A DNA stretch of 64,000 bases from Galbula dea (lineage: Eukaryota > Chordata > Aves > Piciformes > Galbulidae), in assembly GCA_013399015.1 (NCBI GenBank), contig VWZX01007397.1:620001-684000 (forward strand). The letters run 5' to 3'. Both the position numbers and the translations under genes were made by a program. Below, piece by piece: positions 51,005-64,000 of the stretch. The notes beneath the pieces were generated by a model. It worked only from the letters and a program-made list of their open reading frames with translations. It was not told where the DNA came from and made no database searches. The stretch's first letter is position 1, and every line of letters begins with the position of its first letter.

Positions 51005-54000
51005 AATGCCATGTAACAGTTCTAATTATCAAAAGCAGTAGATGTTGGTTAATCAGATCAAATATTAGGTATACTTTAATATGCATTCTCTCTCTTCTTT
51101 CTACTGAGGTAGCAGTTACAGACCCAGATAGACAAGATTTGCATTGCTGTGTAGCTTAATCTAATTTTCTCTGAGCAGTGAAAGACTTTGAATAAGCTGA
51201 TTAAAAACAGAGAATAAAAAAATGGCAAATTTTACTGCTGCTTAAAAGGCATGAATTACATAGCATGTCTTAAGGACTGGCTTGTTCAAATGCAGTGGAG
51301 GACTTTTTCTTTTGTCAATATATATGTGATGTATTAAAAATGCAATAAGCACTTTTCAGCCATAAACCAGTTTGCCAGGAGAATCGTAAAATAATGAGTT
51401 AATTTTGAAAGTCAATTAAAAAAGAAAGTTACACTGATATTTTCTCAGCTATGTGTAGAGCACAACCTGAGCAGAAAGGGTCTAAGATTATTATGGGCTG
51501 CTCAGCTAACTGGTGGGACCATTCTGTGACGTCTCCAGTCCCAGGAAAAGATCTGATTATCAGGCCATATATCCTTGTGAATATCCTTTCTGTGCCTACT
51601 GCAACTTTTTCACTTTCTATGAATATTTAATATAAAAGGGCCCTAATTACAAAGGCTTCCTCCTTCCCTTTCTGCTGCAGAATTGTTCCATCAGAGGAGC
51701 CTGACACCCTTTGCTCTGATGAGAGGAGATCACAGCTGTACTGCTGCACATGACCTTCATTAAAGGATCTCCTCCATTTGTGTTCCCAAATGGTGACATT
51801 CCTTCCAACCCATAAGAGATGTCAACTCCTTGCAAAGAAACTAAAACCTTTGCTCTGTTTGTTTCTGGAAAGCCTGTTCTCCATGCAGCTGTCTTCAGAC
51901 TGCACTGTTATGTACCTGAGAAAACCAAACCAAACCAAAGCAAAACTCCATGTATGAGTAGCCATGTATGAGTTTTCTTCTCTACACAATTTTTAGGGCC
52001 TGTTAAAAATGTACAATGTACCATTTATATTGAAGAACTAGATGGTGTTTGTTCATATGTATAGACATATAAACATATGCACAGAGTATCAAATGTAGTC
52101 TGTATAACCATATAAATAAAAGCTATATGTGATTATTTTAGCAGCACACTTTTTACATATACTTCAGTATGTATGAGAGTATTCAATGGGTGAAAAGTGC
52201 TGAGCTCATTTTTGTCTATCTGAATCTTATTTTTGTCTGCTACAAAAACATCTCCCTTTTTGAATGTTTTATTTTTGCCCCACTTCAATTCAGTGAGACT
52301 TCTTGCATGTAGAAGAACTGAAAACGTGAGGGTCTGTGTTTCCAGAGTCTGACTCAGACACTAGCTAAGCAGTAACATCTTTACCTTGAACCTCTCTCTT
52401 TTCTCTTCAAATTGGCGGGGAGCCCAGAAGGTTTCTTCATCAAAGGCATGTTCACAATTTTTAGCCTACTTTCATGCTAATTTGTTCTTGTAATCATAAA
52501 ATTAATCAAAATCTCTTACATTGTTTAAAGATAACATTTTTATAAAACCATTTTAGAACATTTGGAATAAAAATTTTGTTGACTACTAATGACAGAAAAA
52601 TAATTACAGTTAAAGTTGTGTCCTTTAGGCAAATGGTGAATAAATTACAGGCTGGCGCAAAGCCTATTAAGGATCCTGTTGACCTCAGAGAGTTATGGAT
52701 TATGTCTCAATAATGAAGCATGACTAGAAAAAGACCTTGGAAGAGAGGAAAAAGTAAGTAACTTTAGAAGTATAAACTGTATCAGAGCCCAGTCTTCAGC
52801 CATACTAGTTATTAGATTTGGGTTAAGTTTTTGGAGAAATACATTATCTTGAAAATGCTTGACAGATGAGGATTTCTGGATCTACATTTCTTTTGTCTTG
52901 TCTTGTCCTTCTGAATTCTGTGGTCTAAAACATGCATTTCCAGTCTGTGCATAATGCCCTCCTCCTTTTACATCCAGAGTATTGCTTCCTAGCAGTCTGT
53001 GTAAAACCAAAGTGGAGCTGATCATGGAAACTCAGTTCTGGAAACTGGCAAGGGAAGACCCTTGCCAGATGGCATAATGCTTCCAAATGGGGAAGAAAAA
53101 AAACCAAGTTATTTCAGAAGAATGCCAGACCTGAAAGAGTAGCTGAAAGTTAAGGTACCTGAGGAACACTTTTATTAGGACATGGAAGATCCAAGGGGAT
53201 TTTGCAAATTGCTGATTCTCTTGCCATGCCAGCATGCCGTGGGGAGAAGGCCAGGCTGGGCGCATGGCAGCAGGGTGAGGTGACGAGTGGGAAGGCATCA
53301 CCAGGTAGTGCTCGTGTCCACCATTGTCCACCTTCCTCTTCCTTCATGTGCAAGCATGTGTTTAGACTTGGGAAGACATGAAGAGCTGTTTTAGTTTGGG
53401 GTTATGCCTAAAGAAAGTTTCCATTTTCAATTGGTTTCTAATCGATAAACAATCCCAAGAAGAATTTGCTTTCCAGGAGCCATTCATCAGGTTTGAGGCT
53501 CAGGGTGGAAGAAAGAAAAAGGAGTATTTGTAGAGTATAGCATCACATTTATTCAGCAAGCTATACTGTTCTTACTCCAGGTAAATGAGTGGAAAGTGCT
53601 AAAAAGTGAGACTGATTTTGGTAGAAGGAACCAATATGGTGGTATGTGTCTGGCTTTAGCAGATCAAGGTCATTAAATGCTTGCAAGAGCCGTTTCAGTG
53701 CTCAGTCTTTTGAAGCACTGCAATGAAGCTGCGGAAAAGCAACAGTGCCTTCTATGGTGAATGTTCTCCAAGAAGTCTGGAACATTATTCCATGAACATT
53801 TGTAGTTGTTAACTTACTCATCAACCATATGACTTCAAGAGTATTTGTCAGACATAGTCATGTCTGATGTTAGAAATGCATTAGAGGAAATAAAGATGGT
53901 GGAAATTCTGTTTACTAAAGTTGTGCTGTATTAAGAGTGGGCTTAGTTCTTAGGAACTCAACTTTTTCCTCAAGATTTTCAGCAAACCAGAAACTCACTG

Positions 54001-55379
54001 AGCTCTGCAGTATCTCAGATACTGAATGTTTAAAACCTCACTTTTACACAAGGGGATAGCTAGGCAAATTCATGGAACAGAAATTCATTTACAGTACACA
54101 GAATAGCCATCTTCTTCATAAAGTCCCTGAACAGAAAATAGGTGGGGAAAGAGACAATGCTAAAGGAAAGTGTCAAATATGTTTCTTCTGTTTTCACTCT
54201 TTTCTGTGCAGTCAGTAACAGCCACAAGATCCTGGCATAGATACATTTTTGGTCTGACACATTGTATGAATTCTGAAGTGCTTATGTCACTTCAAAGGCA
54301 ATGGAGCATGAGGTTGCTGTGGTTGGGGTAGATACATCAAGCTTGTGTGCTATGGGAATGGAGATTCCAAAATTCCAGGGTGTCCTTGGTGTTAATCCTT
54401 AGGAGTCACCAGAAGTCCCATTTTTGCCTTCAGCACATTGTCACCACATGGACTCATCATAAATACCAGAGTGACAAAAAACCTCTGCCAGGATGTCTCC
54501 AGTTAGCAATAGATACCTGTTGCTTATTGCTTACTTAGTCTGAGGAAATATTTTAATTAAAAATGAGTCTGTGTGGCATTTCTCTGGTAGTAAAAAGTTA
54601 AGAAGTATGCTGGACAGAAAAATGGGGCAGGGGCATGTTAACAGGAAAAAGTATTTCTAAATACTCAACCATTACTTCCAAGGATTTCTTTGAAAATCTG
54701 AGTACTGAAGAAAGTCACAGAAAATGTCTTTTAGTAGCTTCTATAAGATACCAGTAAAGTCTTACTTTTCTGGTCTGTAAGACTATAAGTTAGTCCTTGT
54801 GACCACAGAGCCAGCAATTTTAAAGACCTTTTTAAGAATTTGAAGCCATTAACTTAGAAAACTTGCACCTAACATTTTAGAACACTTGATAGACCAGATA
54901 ATGGGTAAGAAAAGTCATGATTCATTGCAGGAGCTTGTCTAAACTACCCTAATGTTCTATTTTAAGCAATATAACACATGGATACAAGAGAAAAGTTTGG
55001 TTTAAACACTCTTGAGAATTACCAGACCCATAAATAAGTCTTCTGATTCTTGTGAATCCCCTGACTTCCCCTGACTTCTCAGTCTGTACTACTTGTCTCC
55101 TGAAGTGCTCAAAGGATATTCAGGTAGGTTTTATGAAGTCGTCTTCACTAATCCGTGAGATACTGGAACTGCCTTTGCTGACATGGCTGTGCTAGGCTCT
55201 CAGGCAACCATCACACCATGCCTAGGCCATGGATTTTAGGATCACCCTCAGCTGTCTTCTCCTCAGCCAGAAGTGGGGGGAAAGCTGCTTTGTGATTAAT
55301 CCCACAGGCACTGTTAGAGTGTAGGGGATGTAGCCTTACAGCATAGTATTTTATTCTTGGAGAAGAGAGCTGCACAACT
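51005..55379 (+). other. KCND2: KCND2 intron 1, between CR1 copies
   Basis: No gene, RNA gene or recognisable repeat is seen apart from short A-rich and AAACC-type tracts (about 51,922-51,945) and a 14-base-period duplication of CCATGTATGAG at 51,948 and 51,962. The stop-free stretches here are short and unlike known proteins. Confidence 0.7.
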
Positions 55380-55856
55380 GAAGTGAGGAGGAAGGGACCT
55401 CTGGAGGTTGTCTTGTCCAACTCCTCCTGCTCTAAGTAGGGTCACCAAAAGCAGGATGTGCAGGGTCACATCTGCCAGTTATTGAATCTCCAAGGATGGA
55501 GACTGCACAGCTCCACAGTTTCTCTGGGAAGCTTGCTCCAGTGCTTGGCTGCTCTCACAAGGATTTTTTTGTTCTTATGTTTAAATGGATTTTCCTCTAT
55601 TTCAGTAGTGGCCCATTTCTTCAAATTCTACTAAGATTCTGTCTCCATATTCTTAACTTCTGCATTCATCAGGTGTTTATACATATGGGTAAGATGCCCC
55701 TGAACATCCTCTCCAAGCTGAACAATGCAAGCTCTCTCAGCCTCTCCACATAGCTCCCATGTGCCAAGCACTTCACCGTCTTCATGGCCTTGTGCTTGTC
55801 TCACTTCAGTGCTTTCACAGCCTTCTTGTACCTCTTTTCCTATTTTGTCTTGGTTC
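55380..55856 (-). mobile_element. CR1 LINE fragment, minus orientation, strongly diverged
   Basis: Landmarks on the plus strand include GGAAGGGACCTCTGGAGG, GTCCAACTCCTCCTGCTC, GCAAGCTCTCTCAGCCTCTC and CTTCATGGCCTTGTGCT. Together they read, in inverse, as the 3' half-kilobase of an older CR1 subfamily. The copy has many substitutions and no intact coding frame. Its 5' end faces the next CR1 copy, so the two are head to head. Confidence 0.85.
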
Positions 55857-56187
55857 TTTAAAATAAAAAAGCCAAATAAACATAACAGGCCAACCAAAAC
55901 CACCTGTTCAAAGTTTTGGTGAATATTACTACCACACCTGTACACAAGTTTACAGAAGTTAACCTGCAGAGACAAATCTCTTTCTTCTTTGTGGAGCATG
56001 TTGGGGCATTGCAGCTCAGGGACTGTTGGCCACATTTGGGTGCTAGAGCAGCCATATCCCTGCTGTGATACCATGAAACTGTTTGACACTCAGTGGTGCT
56101 CTGCCTGCCTCTGCCCCTTCTGGCCCTCCTGAATGAGTTGGTTTCTCTGTCTTCATGGTCACAGTCAAAGCTCATGACATACAAATG

Positions 56188-56562
56188 TCTCAGCCTGCAG
56201 AAGAGAAGGCTCTGAGGAGACCTTCTTGTGGCCTTCCAGTATCTGCAGGGGGCAGAAAGTTGGGGAGGGACTTTTGAGGAGGTCAGATAGTGACAGAAAC
56301 AGGGGAAATGGATGCAAACTAGAGGAGAGTAGATTTAGATTGGATATTAGGAGAAAGTTCTTTACTGTTAGGGTGGGGAGACAGTGGAACAGGTTGCCCA
56401 GAGAGGCAGCGGAAGCTCCATCCCTGGAAGCTTTTAAGGCCAGGCTAGATGGGGCTGTGGGCAACCTGATCTAGTGGGAGGTGTCCCTGGCAGGCAGGGG
56501 GGTTGGAACTAGATGATCTTTAAGGTCCCTTCCAACTCTGACAGTTCTATGATACTATGAAG
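56188..56562 (+). mobile_element. CR1 LINE 3' end, plus orientation, with open ORF2 C-terminus
   Basis: This is a 5'-truncated CR1 of about 375 bp. A plus-strand frame closing at 56,472-56,474 keeps the ORF2 C-terminal motifs FRLDIRRKFFTVRV, WNRLPRE and APSLEAFKARLDGA. The 3' UTR follows with CTAGATGATCTTTAAGGTCC and the terminal repeat TTCTATGATACTATG. Low divergence suggests a younger insertion than its neighbour. No reverse transcriptase or endonuclease domain remains, so it is inactive. Confidence 0.95.
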
Positions 56563-57238
56563 TGTAAAAGCAGACACCAATACTGTAAGATGCTGAAAAT
56601 GCTGTAAAACTCTTGCCTGCCTTCAAGACTTAGGAAAAGGGCAGAAGACTATTAATGCTGAGCAGCCAGAGTGACAGATGCCCAACACAGAAACAAGTGA
56701 GTAAGAGGGAAGCGAATAAATTTTGAATAATTTATTTCATTCAAACTTTTTCCATTTTAAAAATGGCTTTGATATTATTTTATGTGATTCTCATTACACA
56801 TAGGAATTGAAACTCTTTCTGCAAGGGGAAAATAGGTTATGGAAAGGCATAGATCTTCCTCATTGGCCATATATGGGTTACACAGTGAAAGTGCCCAGAG
56901 CGAAACACTTCGCTCCTGGTTGTAAGCAGAAGATCATATTACTCCTTTGAAGTTGAAAGTGTGAGTACCTAAAGCACCTCTGGACCTGCTTCATGCTTGT
57001 GAGTTAAAGGCAGATACTCCCACATAACTGCAAAAAAAAGAAATTAAACCTTCAACTGACCATGTAAAACTTAAAATGGAAGATTTAAGAAATGAAAAGT
57101 TGCACCTATAGGATGTTTAAAAGTCTGTAAAGCATGTTCTAAATTGCAAGCTCATTTACAAAACTGAGGAAGAAATGAGATTTAAGAGTGCTGAAGATTC
57201 AAACCAGAGCCAAAGGTTCTTGTAACTAATGAATGAAT

Positions 57239-57345
57239 GAAGAATCACAGAATCACAGAATCATTATGGTTGGAAAGGACCCTCAAGATCATCTAGTCCA
57301 ACCGATAGCCCTACACTACTCTTACCCCTAAATCATCCCCTGAAG
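57239..57345 (-). mobile_element. CR1 LINE short 3' tail, minus orientation
   Basis: The plus strand begins with two exact copies of the inverse 8 bp CR1 end repeat (AATCACAG), then ATTATGGTTGGAAAGGACCC and GATCATCTAGTCCAACCG. This is a very short truncated insertion. The left boundary is set by the terminal repeats; the right boundary is approximate. Confidence 0.9.
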
Positions 57346-60300
57346 AAACACATCTATCCTCTTCTTTTGATGTGAAATGTGCAACGCATTCTGTTGCATT
57401 AGTTTAGTGTGATTATGAGGCTGAAACCTTGCATTTTAGTTTTTAGACAGGAGAGAGCATTTTTATGTTCTGTGTTAGAACTCCTTTGGCATGAGCACAG
57501 CTTGAACTGAAATCTTACATATAGTGAATTATTTCAGTGCTGAGTAGCAAATTCTGGGCACATAATTAAGGCTGCAAAGCAGGAGAAGACACTGAGATTT
57601 ATTTTTCTTTAATTAAGGGTAATATGAAAAGAAGGCAGTGATGCTCTTGGTTTTGATTGCATCTGACATCTGCTTTATTTTTTACTATTTTTGTTCTAAG
57701 ACAGAAATAGTTGGATGAATAAGTAGTGCCCAACCCATGAGCACACAAACATTGCTATCAGGAAAGAATAAAAGGTTAGTGCATCTGGGAAATGCAGTTG
57801 CAATGGTTCTGTGAGAATATTAATGCTGTAGTATTAAAGGATTAGTGACATAAGTTTATTTGTACAGGCCTGCTTTCTTTCTTTGCAAAAGGTCTTTCAG
57901 GTAGTGCATTGTAGTCAAACATTTTGCTACGTCATCAGCAATGTCTTGTTTGAATAAACTGAAGGCTTTTCTGTATAGTCCTACCTGAAGGACTGGGCAT
58001 CAATCCTGATGATGCCATTTGCCTTTAACCTGGGTTGATTGTTGTTGACAAGCTACAGTTTTAGCACATGAGCATGAGATAATCTTACAGATGCTCATAT
58101 AGATTAGCTCTACCCTTTCCATTATTGCACCTACAGGCGAGCTGTTTCCTGTCCTTGCCAAAGACTTGTTCTCAAGAACTACAGCAGAGTGATTACAGAG
58201 TTATGACATAGCCAGCACTAACGATCCAGCCTGCCTTGCTGTGCTTCCTCAGGCAGACTGCACTGAAAGGAAGCAGTTCACTAACAGCTATTCTCTGAAG
58301 AAGTGGTAATCAGCTCAAGGCCATCCAGAGTATATTGTCAGAAATATTATGCATTGCAGGTTGATGTCTGACTCCATTTTGGATGTCAGGACTCCAGAAG
58401 ATCTTTAGCAGTGATGACACTGACACGATGCAGTGCTTTGCCTCTAGTCATGTGGCTTCTCTCCACTTCCCTGCAGAGAGGAGAGGAACTGTTCACACAC
58501 AGCTGCCATGCAGCAGCAGAGGGAAGTTCTGGCTCTTACTCTCTGGTGAAATTAGGCACTTCATGCTTTGAGATGCCTTAAAGTTACAGGTCTGAGGAGA
58601 CAGCATTTTGCTCCTGGTTTATGGCGCATGTAATTAAAGATTTCTCTGGATAAATGGCTTTCCCAAACAAGTGTGCATTTCCCAGCTCTTTAAATAAGTG
58701 GAAGTGAGGCACTTCTGGTGGCAGGAGGAACACCTGCTCAGAGATGTCAGTTGCTCTTTCTTTTTTCCTGCCTTTAAAAAATGAACTATTCTAAATTGAA
58801 TAGCCATTTAAATGTAGTATTAATTAATATTTCATTGCTTTACACTGGAGAACAGATCAGGAAAAGGGGTTTTTTTTGTTCATTGACATCTGGTTAAACA
58901 AAGCTAAGTGGAACCTTCTGACATTATCAATGGGAGGATCTGAAAGGAAAGCAGTTCTATACAATAGCCTCCTTCATGTGTTTCTGCAACTGTTCTGTTC
59001 CGAGTTGAGACAAAATAATACAGCTTGTGCTGGTTAGTTTTTATCTTTACCCTGTACATGAGCTATTTTTCATTGTTTTTTGAAGCAACTATAACCAACT
59101 TCCTTATGTTTACATGATTTCTGAAGCCTTTGTGGGGTAAGCTGATCTTGCCTCGTTGAACTGTTAGTTTGTCCACTGAGCAGGTCGATCTTAGACCTCT
59201 TTATGAACTCAAGCCTAGTGAGTCATCATTTATTCCCATGAAAATCCAGTTACCACCACCAACTACTGCAGCAAAACCACAAATGTGTCTGTGTCTTCCA
59301 GATGAAAAGCAGAACCACTTCATTTTGTTCTGTATGTTGTTTTCCTGATGAAAAAAAATCCACCCAGTAACTATACCAAGCTTCTGAATGCTGCATAATA
59401 TTCCAAGTGAAAAACATGTGCCTGTGAATGAGTTTTTCTTCAACCAGTTTAATCCTAGTGTTTCTGCTTCCCCTTACACCCTGGCTTGTGCCCAGGCATT
59501 CAGGTACTGCAGCCTTCTCTGATGGTAGACGCTTCCAAGGAGGCAGCCAAGAGCCTACCTGGAGTTTAAACTCCTATTCATAATGTTATCTTACGAGGCA
59601 CATGCACTCACTGCAGCATGCAAAACACCACTGTGTGCTTATTGCTGTTTCCATATTCTGAAAACTTAAAGAGCATGGATATATTTTAAGCAATTGAACA
59701 TCTAATGCTAGTCTTAATTATACTAATTAGAATAAACCCAACATAAGATATAAAAAAAGCTGTTTGTAAGGAACTAATTCTTGCAGAGTGTAAATCTGTC
59801 ATTCTCTGTGGAGGGGAGGAATAAAACATGCATACAAATATTTACATCAGTAGAACAAAAAAAGATTATAGCAAATTAAAAAACACATGTTAATAAATCC
59901 CTTTATCATTCAATTTGAATAAAAAATTGGCTAAATTAGTTCTTGGATTATGCTTTGAAGCTAATGAAAACAGGTTTTGATCAACAAAACAGTTTTGTGC
60001 TGCCAAGAAAGTTGGCAAATGTCATGGCATCTGAGAAGTTCTACTGAAGTTTTATATTCTCATCTAAATGGAACACATATGTAACATAAAGCAGGACAGT
60101 GAGCTTTAGTCTGGCAAAACACAGCAGGCAATAACCCCCAAGTTCTTGGCCATGCACTGCTCATACAGCTGCATTTCCCCAGATTAATTCTGAATGGTTT
60201 TATACATTTGAATATTTCTTCCAATGTTTTTCATCATCTTATCTTAGTTGGTATGAAAATTTGTCTTTTCTGTGTTGCTACTTGTTATTTTCACCACTGA

Positions 60301-61245
60301 GTTGGTAAATTCGTATCCCCTAAATTCCTACGGAAGTTAAATGTTTGAGTTGCTTTAATTGAAGATTCAGTTTATCTGCAAATATCTCTACTAATGGATA
60401 AACATTGAGCTAGTGTAGAGTGGGGAAAATAACAAAATCCAATGTGAAGAAAACAGTGGGATGCTGACATTATTGCTATTAAGTCCTTTCCTAAACTGGT
60501 CCCTGAAAGATTAACATCTCTGGACACTGTTACTTTGCTGGCCAGAACCTCAGTGAGGAATATCCTTAATGAGGAAAATGCAGGTAGTCTCAATACAAAT
60601 TTGGAATAATGTAAATCCCCTGGATAAGCCAGGTTGTCAACTCTTATTTTTCTCTCTTCATTAGGTGAAATAAGTCAGATTTTCTATTTGCCTTGCACCA
60701 GGCACAGAACTGAGTAGAATAGCTGCAGCCCTTTCTACTCCATATGAACAGTGGATTTTGCATATAAATAAATTTACCACTCAGTGCTAGATTTCCTTTG
60801 AGAGAAGCTGAATGTGAGTGATCTGTCAAGTCAAGTACCTGTGTTTACTAATAAATCTAGGGAAAAAAATCACTAAGTAATCAGTAGCTGTTTAAAGAAT
60901 CATCAGTGAAAAGGAAAGCCTGTCTTTGTACTATACATTGAACAATAGTAATTATACATTAAATCAAGGCTCTTAGAATTCTTCAGGTTTGCTTAAATCA
61001 CACTTTTTTAGCCATCAGGAAAGTGTGCTTCCACTTGAGTAATATGTTGAGCAAGCTCATGATTCATGAATGATGATCAAGTTTAATCTCCTTCCTCTAT
61101 CCCTATCCTTCTGCTCCTTGAGGCATGAAAAGTTAAGAGAACTGAGAGCCTTTTAGATACCAGTGCTGAAGGTATTCATCCAGACGGCCATCTCGAGAGG
61201 GCTACAAAAAAATCCCCTCTCAGTAACTGAAACTTGCAAAAGAGG

Positions 61246-61295
61246 TAGATAGATGATAGATAAATGATAGATAGATAGATAGATTGATTGATTGG
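61246..61295. repeat. GATA/GATT-type imperfect microsatellite
   Basis: TAGA/GATA units with interruptions pass into GATT units at the right end. It is intronic and probably polymorphic. Confidence 0.9.
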
Positions 61296-62055
61296 TTTAC
61301 TAAAATACCTGAGAAACAATAAACAAGTCAGCACAGATAAGCAGTCCATCACAGATACTTGTTGTTTTGGAATATCTTTGTTGAAAGACTCTGTCAAACT
61401 CGGGATATCCAGTAAGGATCCAGGACTCCTTGAAGTCACCTTTTTGTTTATTCTTTGAACTCTGTGTGAAAGCTTTGAAGTACTGCTTTTGTACTACAGC
61501 TCATTGGAATGTTTCCTTGTCATCAGATCCTGCTACAGAATGTCCCAGAACCCATCTCTGCATCAAGATAAACTGGGATATATGCCCCATCCCCTTCCTG
61601 GTTTGTATCAAAGGAGATTGATTTGTGTGCACTGCCCAAAGATTCTGTCATAATCAGTGGGTCCAAAACATCTACTTCAAGGAACATGACAAGATTGTTT
61701 CCAGGTGCAAGACAGAAGAAAGCCCTCATTTACTCTGAGCATCTCATCTCATTAGACACCTTACATTGGCCTCAGTCAGGTATTGGAAATGAAATTCTAC
61801 TCCAGAGAAGGTAGCTACCTACTCCAGGTATCCCCAGAACTGGGTCTTCATTTGGCTTAGGGTTCAGCTCTTTGAACAGAGACCTGTAGTGCCACTGTCT
61901 ACAGCCTCTGATATCCTGCCTGGTAGCCATCTGCTTCTCCTGCAGGATGTCTACCTCCTTTGGGATCATGGTATATCTTTCATTTACATACAGAAATTCT
62001 ACAGTCTTCATATATGAGCAAGCATATTTCCTACACATTCAATATGTTAAAACCC

Positions 62056-62272
62056 AGCAACTTTGAAAAGAAACAGTGTTACCTAAAAGTGTTTAGCTAA
62101 GAAGAGATACTTTTCCAATAACCATAACAGCAACTTGGAAAGAAACAGTGTTACCGAAAAGTGTTTAGCTAAGAAGAGATACTTATCCAATAATCATAAC
62201 AGCAACTTGGAAAGAAACAGTGTTACCTAAAAATGTTTAGCTAAGAAGAGATACTTTTCTAACAAGGATAAC
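62056..62272 (+). repeat. Tandem repeat, 72 bp unit, three copies
   Basis: The copies span 62,056-62,128 (73 bp with one extra base), 62,129-62,200 and 62,201-62,272. Each begins AGCAACTT and contains AAACAGTGTTACC and TTTAGCTAAGAAGAGATAC. The copies are highly similar, with the third more diverged at its end, which points to a fairly recent local duplication. No open frame runs through it. Confidence 0.95.
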
Positions 62273-64000
62273 AAAAAGCTAGTCACATTAGTGGGTATCC
62301 TGGAGAAAATGAAACCAGTCTTCACCATTTGTTAGAAATTGAAAAAGTACAGAGCTTGCCATCTGAAGCTGAAATAGGAAGCAAAACACATGAAAACAAA
62401 ATGATATCTGCTGTAATAAAGCATTTGAGAAGATGAAATTTGTATTAATAGTATTAATGGTTAATTTAACCATGGCTGGAAATGTGTACGAGCTGTTTGA
62501 AGCTTGTTGGTGGCATTCCCTTAGTAACATCAAATTTCTCCTCTGGAGGAAGTAGCTCTGCATTATAGAATCACTTTTTCTCATATCATTCTTAAAAGCT
62601 AAGCAGTATCTCTTTGCAGAAAACCTTTATTTTCTTCTCTTATGGATACTTTCTTTGATAAAAGAATCTTGCCACATGCTGAACTCACTAAATTTATCTA
62701 GATGTTACCATGACTTCCTATAAATCCACCTGTTCTGCAGTTTCCCTACAGTGTACAGCAGTGTGAGAATTGTGTTTGGGGCTTCCTACGTGCAGAGTCT
62801 GAGAGGGAACAGTGCCATTTGCCATGTGCTGTAAGGGTCTGATCTGCAGCACACCAGCAATATCCCCACTGACCTGACCAGGCATTGTTTTGAGCCTGAA
62901 AGGAACCTCCCTAGCAGTATCCTTGTTACCAATAGTCAAAGAATTAAGTGAAACAAGTCTGGTTTTCCAGAATGGGTCTGTAGGGTTTTTTTAGAATACA
63001 AATAAAGCCTTTGTTAGGTTTTATTTGAGATGAACCAGCTTGCCACACTCTGGAAGAAATAGTACAGTGACTGTAATAGCAGGAGAACTGAAATGAGCTT
63101 GTGAATTGCCAGTGAAATGTGTGCTGCATTTGTCTTTAAATCTTCAAGCCTTAAAATTCTTAAACCCTTAAATCCTCAGACATCAATTTGCATCTATTTT
63201 ATATTGAAGGAATGATACGTTGGAATTTCCTGTCTGAAGGTGCTCTCACTTTGTCTCCTGGGAATTACATCTCTAAGATGGCTTGATAACTACTAGCAAA
63301 GTTCAAAATTAGCAGCAATACCACTTGTATTTCAGCACTTCATATGCTTATTTTCCATGCAGACATCCCCTCTGCACCTGACATTTCCTGGCATTATTTA
63401 TTGCTTGTATGTAGTGGGATGTCTGTACTGACAGTAATGATAGCACATTACTTTCCTTTGGCTAACAAGAAATTTACATTTCATTCTAGTTGATCAGCCT
63501 TGGAAAATAAGTACATATTCATGCTCTGTTTTTCTCATATAGAGAGAGGTATGAATCAGTTCCTATGTGGATGGCAGTTCCTGCATGTAGAGGTATTTGC
63601 ATTTGTTTTTCAAAGCTATTTTGGAAACTTGAATCAAAATAGAAAGATTCTGAGAAGAAATTTTCACACTGAGTAAAATCTTAGCAGCATAAAGTCAGTG
63701 GGTGTTCTGCTCCAGGGGGGCTAGGATTAAATCCTATTAACATATAACATAATAATATATTCTTCCATGCTTCTCCATGAAGCTGACTAAAAAGGAAGCA
63801 ACAGCCCCTTGGCCTTAGCCTGCAAACCAATAGTATATTTACAATCAATAACCAGTCTGTACAGTAAATTACTAATGTTAGTTCAGAAAAAGCCTAGTTC
63901 ATCCACAGGTTCTCTATGCAAGTTGCTTCCTGTCCTGAGTGAATTTTTCCCATGACATTTGGTTAAGAACCACTTGTCCTCACAGCTGCTTCTCTGAACA

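Larger units (their letters stand above)
57346..64000 (+). other. KCND2: KCND2 intron 1, distal part of window
   Basis: Intronic sequence continues to the window end. Apart from a GATA-type microsatellite (61,246-61,295) and a 72 bp tandem array (62,056-62,272), nothing recognisable is found. Exon 2, which should begin by completing Gly372 and then encode YGD, is not seen. Confidence 0.75.

Noticed and set aside
55631..56184. Minus-strand frames of 152 and 108 codons
   Set aside because: They run through and beyond a decayed CR1 copy and its flank. They do not match CR1 ORF2 over most of their length and show no other family.
1..64000. CRISPR array, operon, phage or bacterial defence system
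   Set aside because: No direct-repeat/spacer array, ribosome-binding sites or compact gene clusters exist. The window is vertebrate nuclear DNA.
1..64000. tRNA, rRNA or microRNA genes
   Set aside because: By eye I found no tRNA box A/B pairs, rRNA segments or convincing long hairpins. A covariance-model search would be needed to exclude them fully.

Overview
The window looks like avian nuclear DNA. The interspersed repeats I can recognise are mostly 5'-truncated CR1 LINE tails, some with the ATTCTATG/ATTCTGTG-type 3' repeats typical of birds. There is one candidate avian-type LTR start. The single certain gene is a vertebrate Kv4 (Shal) potassium channel. No prokaryotic, organellar or phage-like organisation is visible. 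The species cannot be named from this sequence; the LTR-like start slightly favours a non-galliform bird, but this is weak.

Layout. Positions 1-29,900 are a gene desert with scattered short stop-free stretches, one decayed minus-strand CR1 (about 14,682-15,133), a candidate LTR start (about 20,874), AT-rich tracts and microsatellites. Positions about 29,930-31,660 form a GC- and CpG-rich island. It holds a degenerate 15-17 bp minisatellite with a G-quadruplex motif (29,984-30,186) and a 632-base assembly gap (30,444-31,075). Positions about 31,660-31,879 are 5' leader with a chain of short upstream ORFs. Positions 31,880-32,994 are the first coding exon of KCND2 (Kv4.2) on the plus strand. 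It encodes residues 1-371 plus two bases of codon 372 and ends at a perfect GGGTAAGT donor just before the GYGD selectivity filter. From 32,995 to the window end is the 5' part of KCND2 intron 1. It contains four more CR1 tails, a three-copy 72 bp tandem repeat, a three-copy ~30 bp repeat, simple repeats and no recognisable exon.

Function. Kv4.2 carries somatodendritic A-type current with KChIP and DPP-like subunits. The exon contains the N-terminal inactivation/KChIP-binding segment, the T1 tetramerisation domain with its zinc ligands, the voltage sensor S1-S4, S5 and the pore helix. The filter, S6 and C-terminus lie outside the window.

I found no clearly new biological system. The best candidates for follow-up are the 5' leader (overlapping uORFs whose last stop coincides with a strong splice-acceptor-like site), the minisatellite/G4 block beside the assembly gap, and two residue changes in the channel (Ser38 at a known PKA site, Tyr343 at the end of S5).
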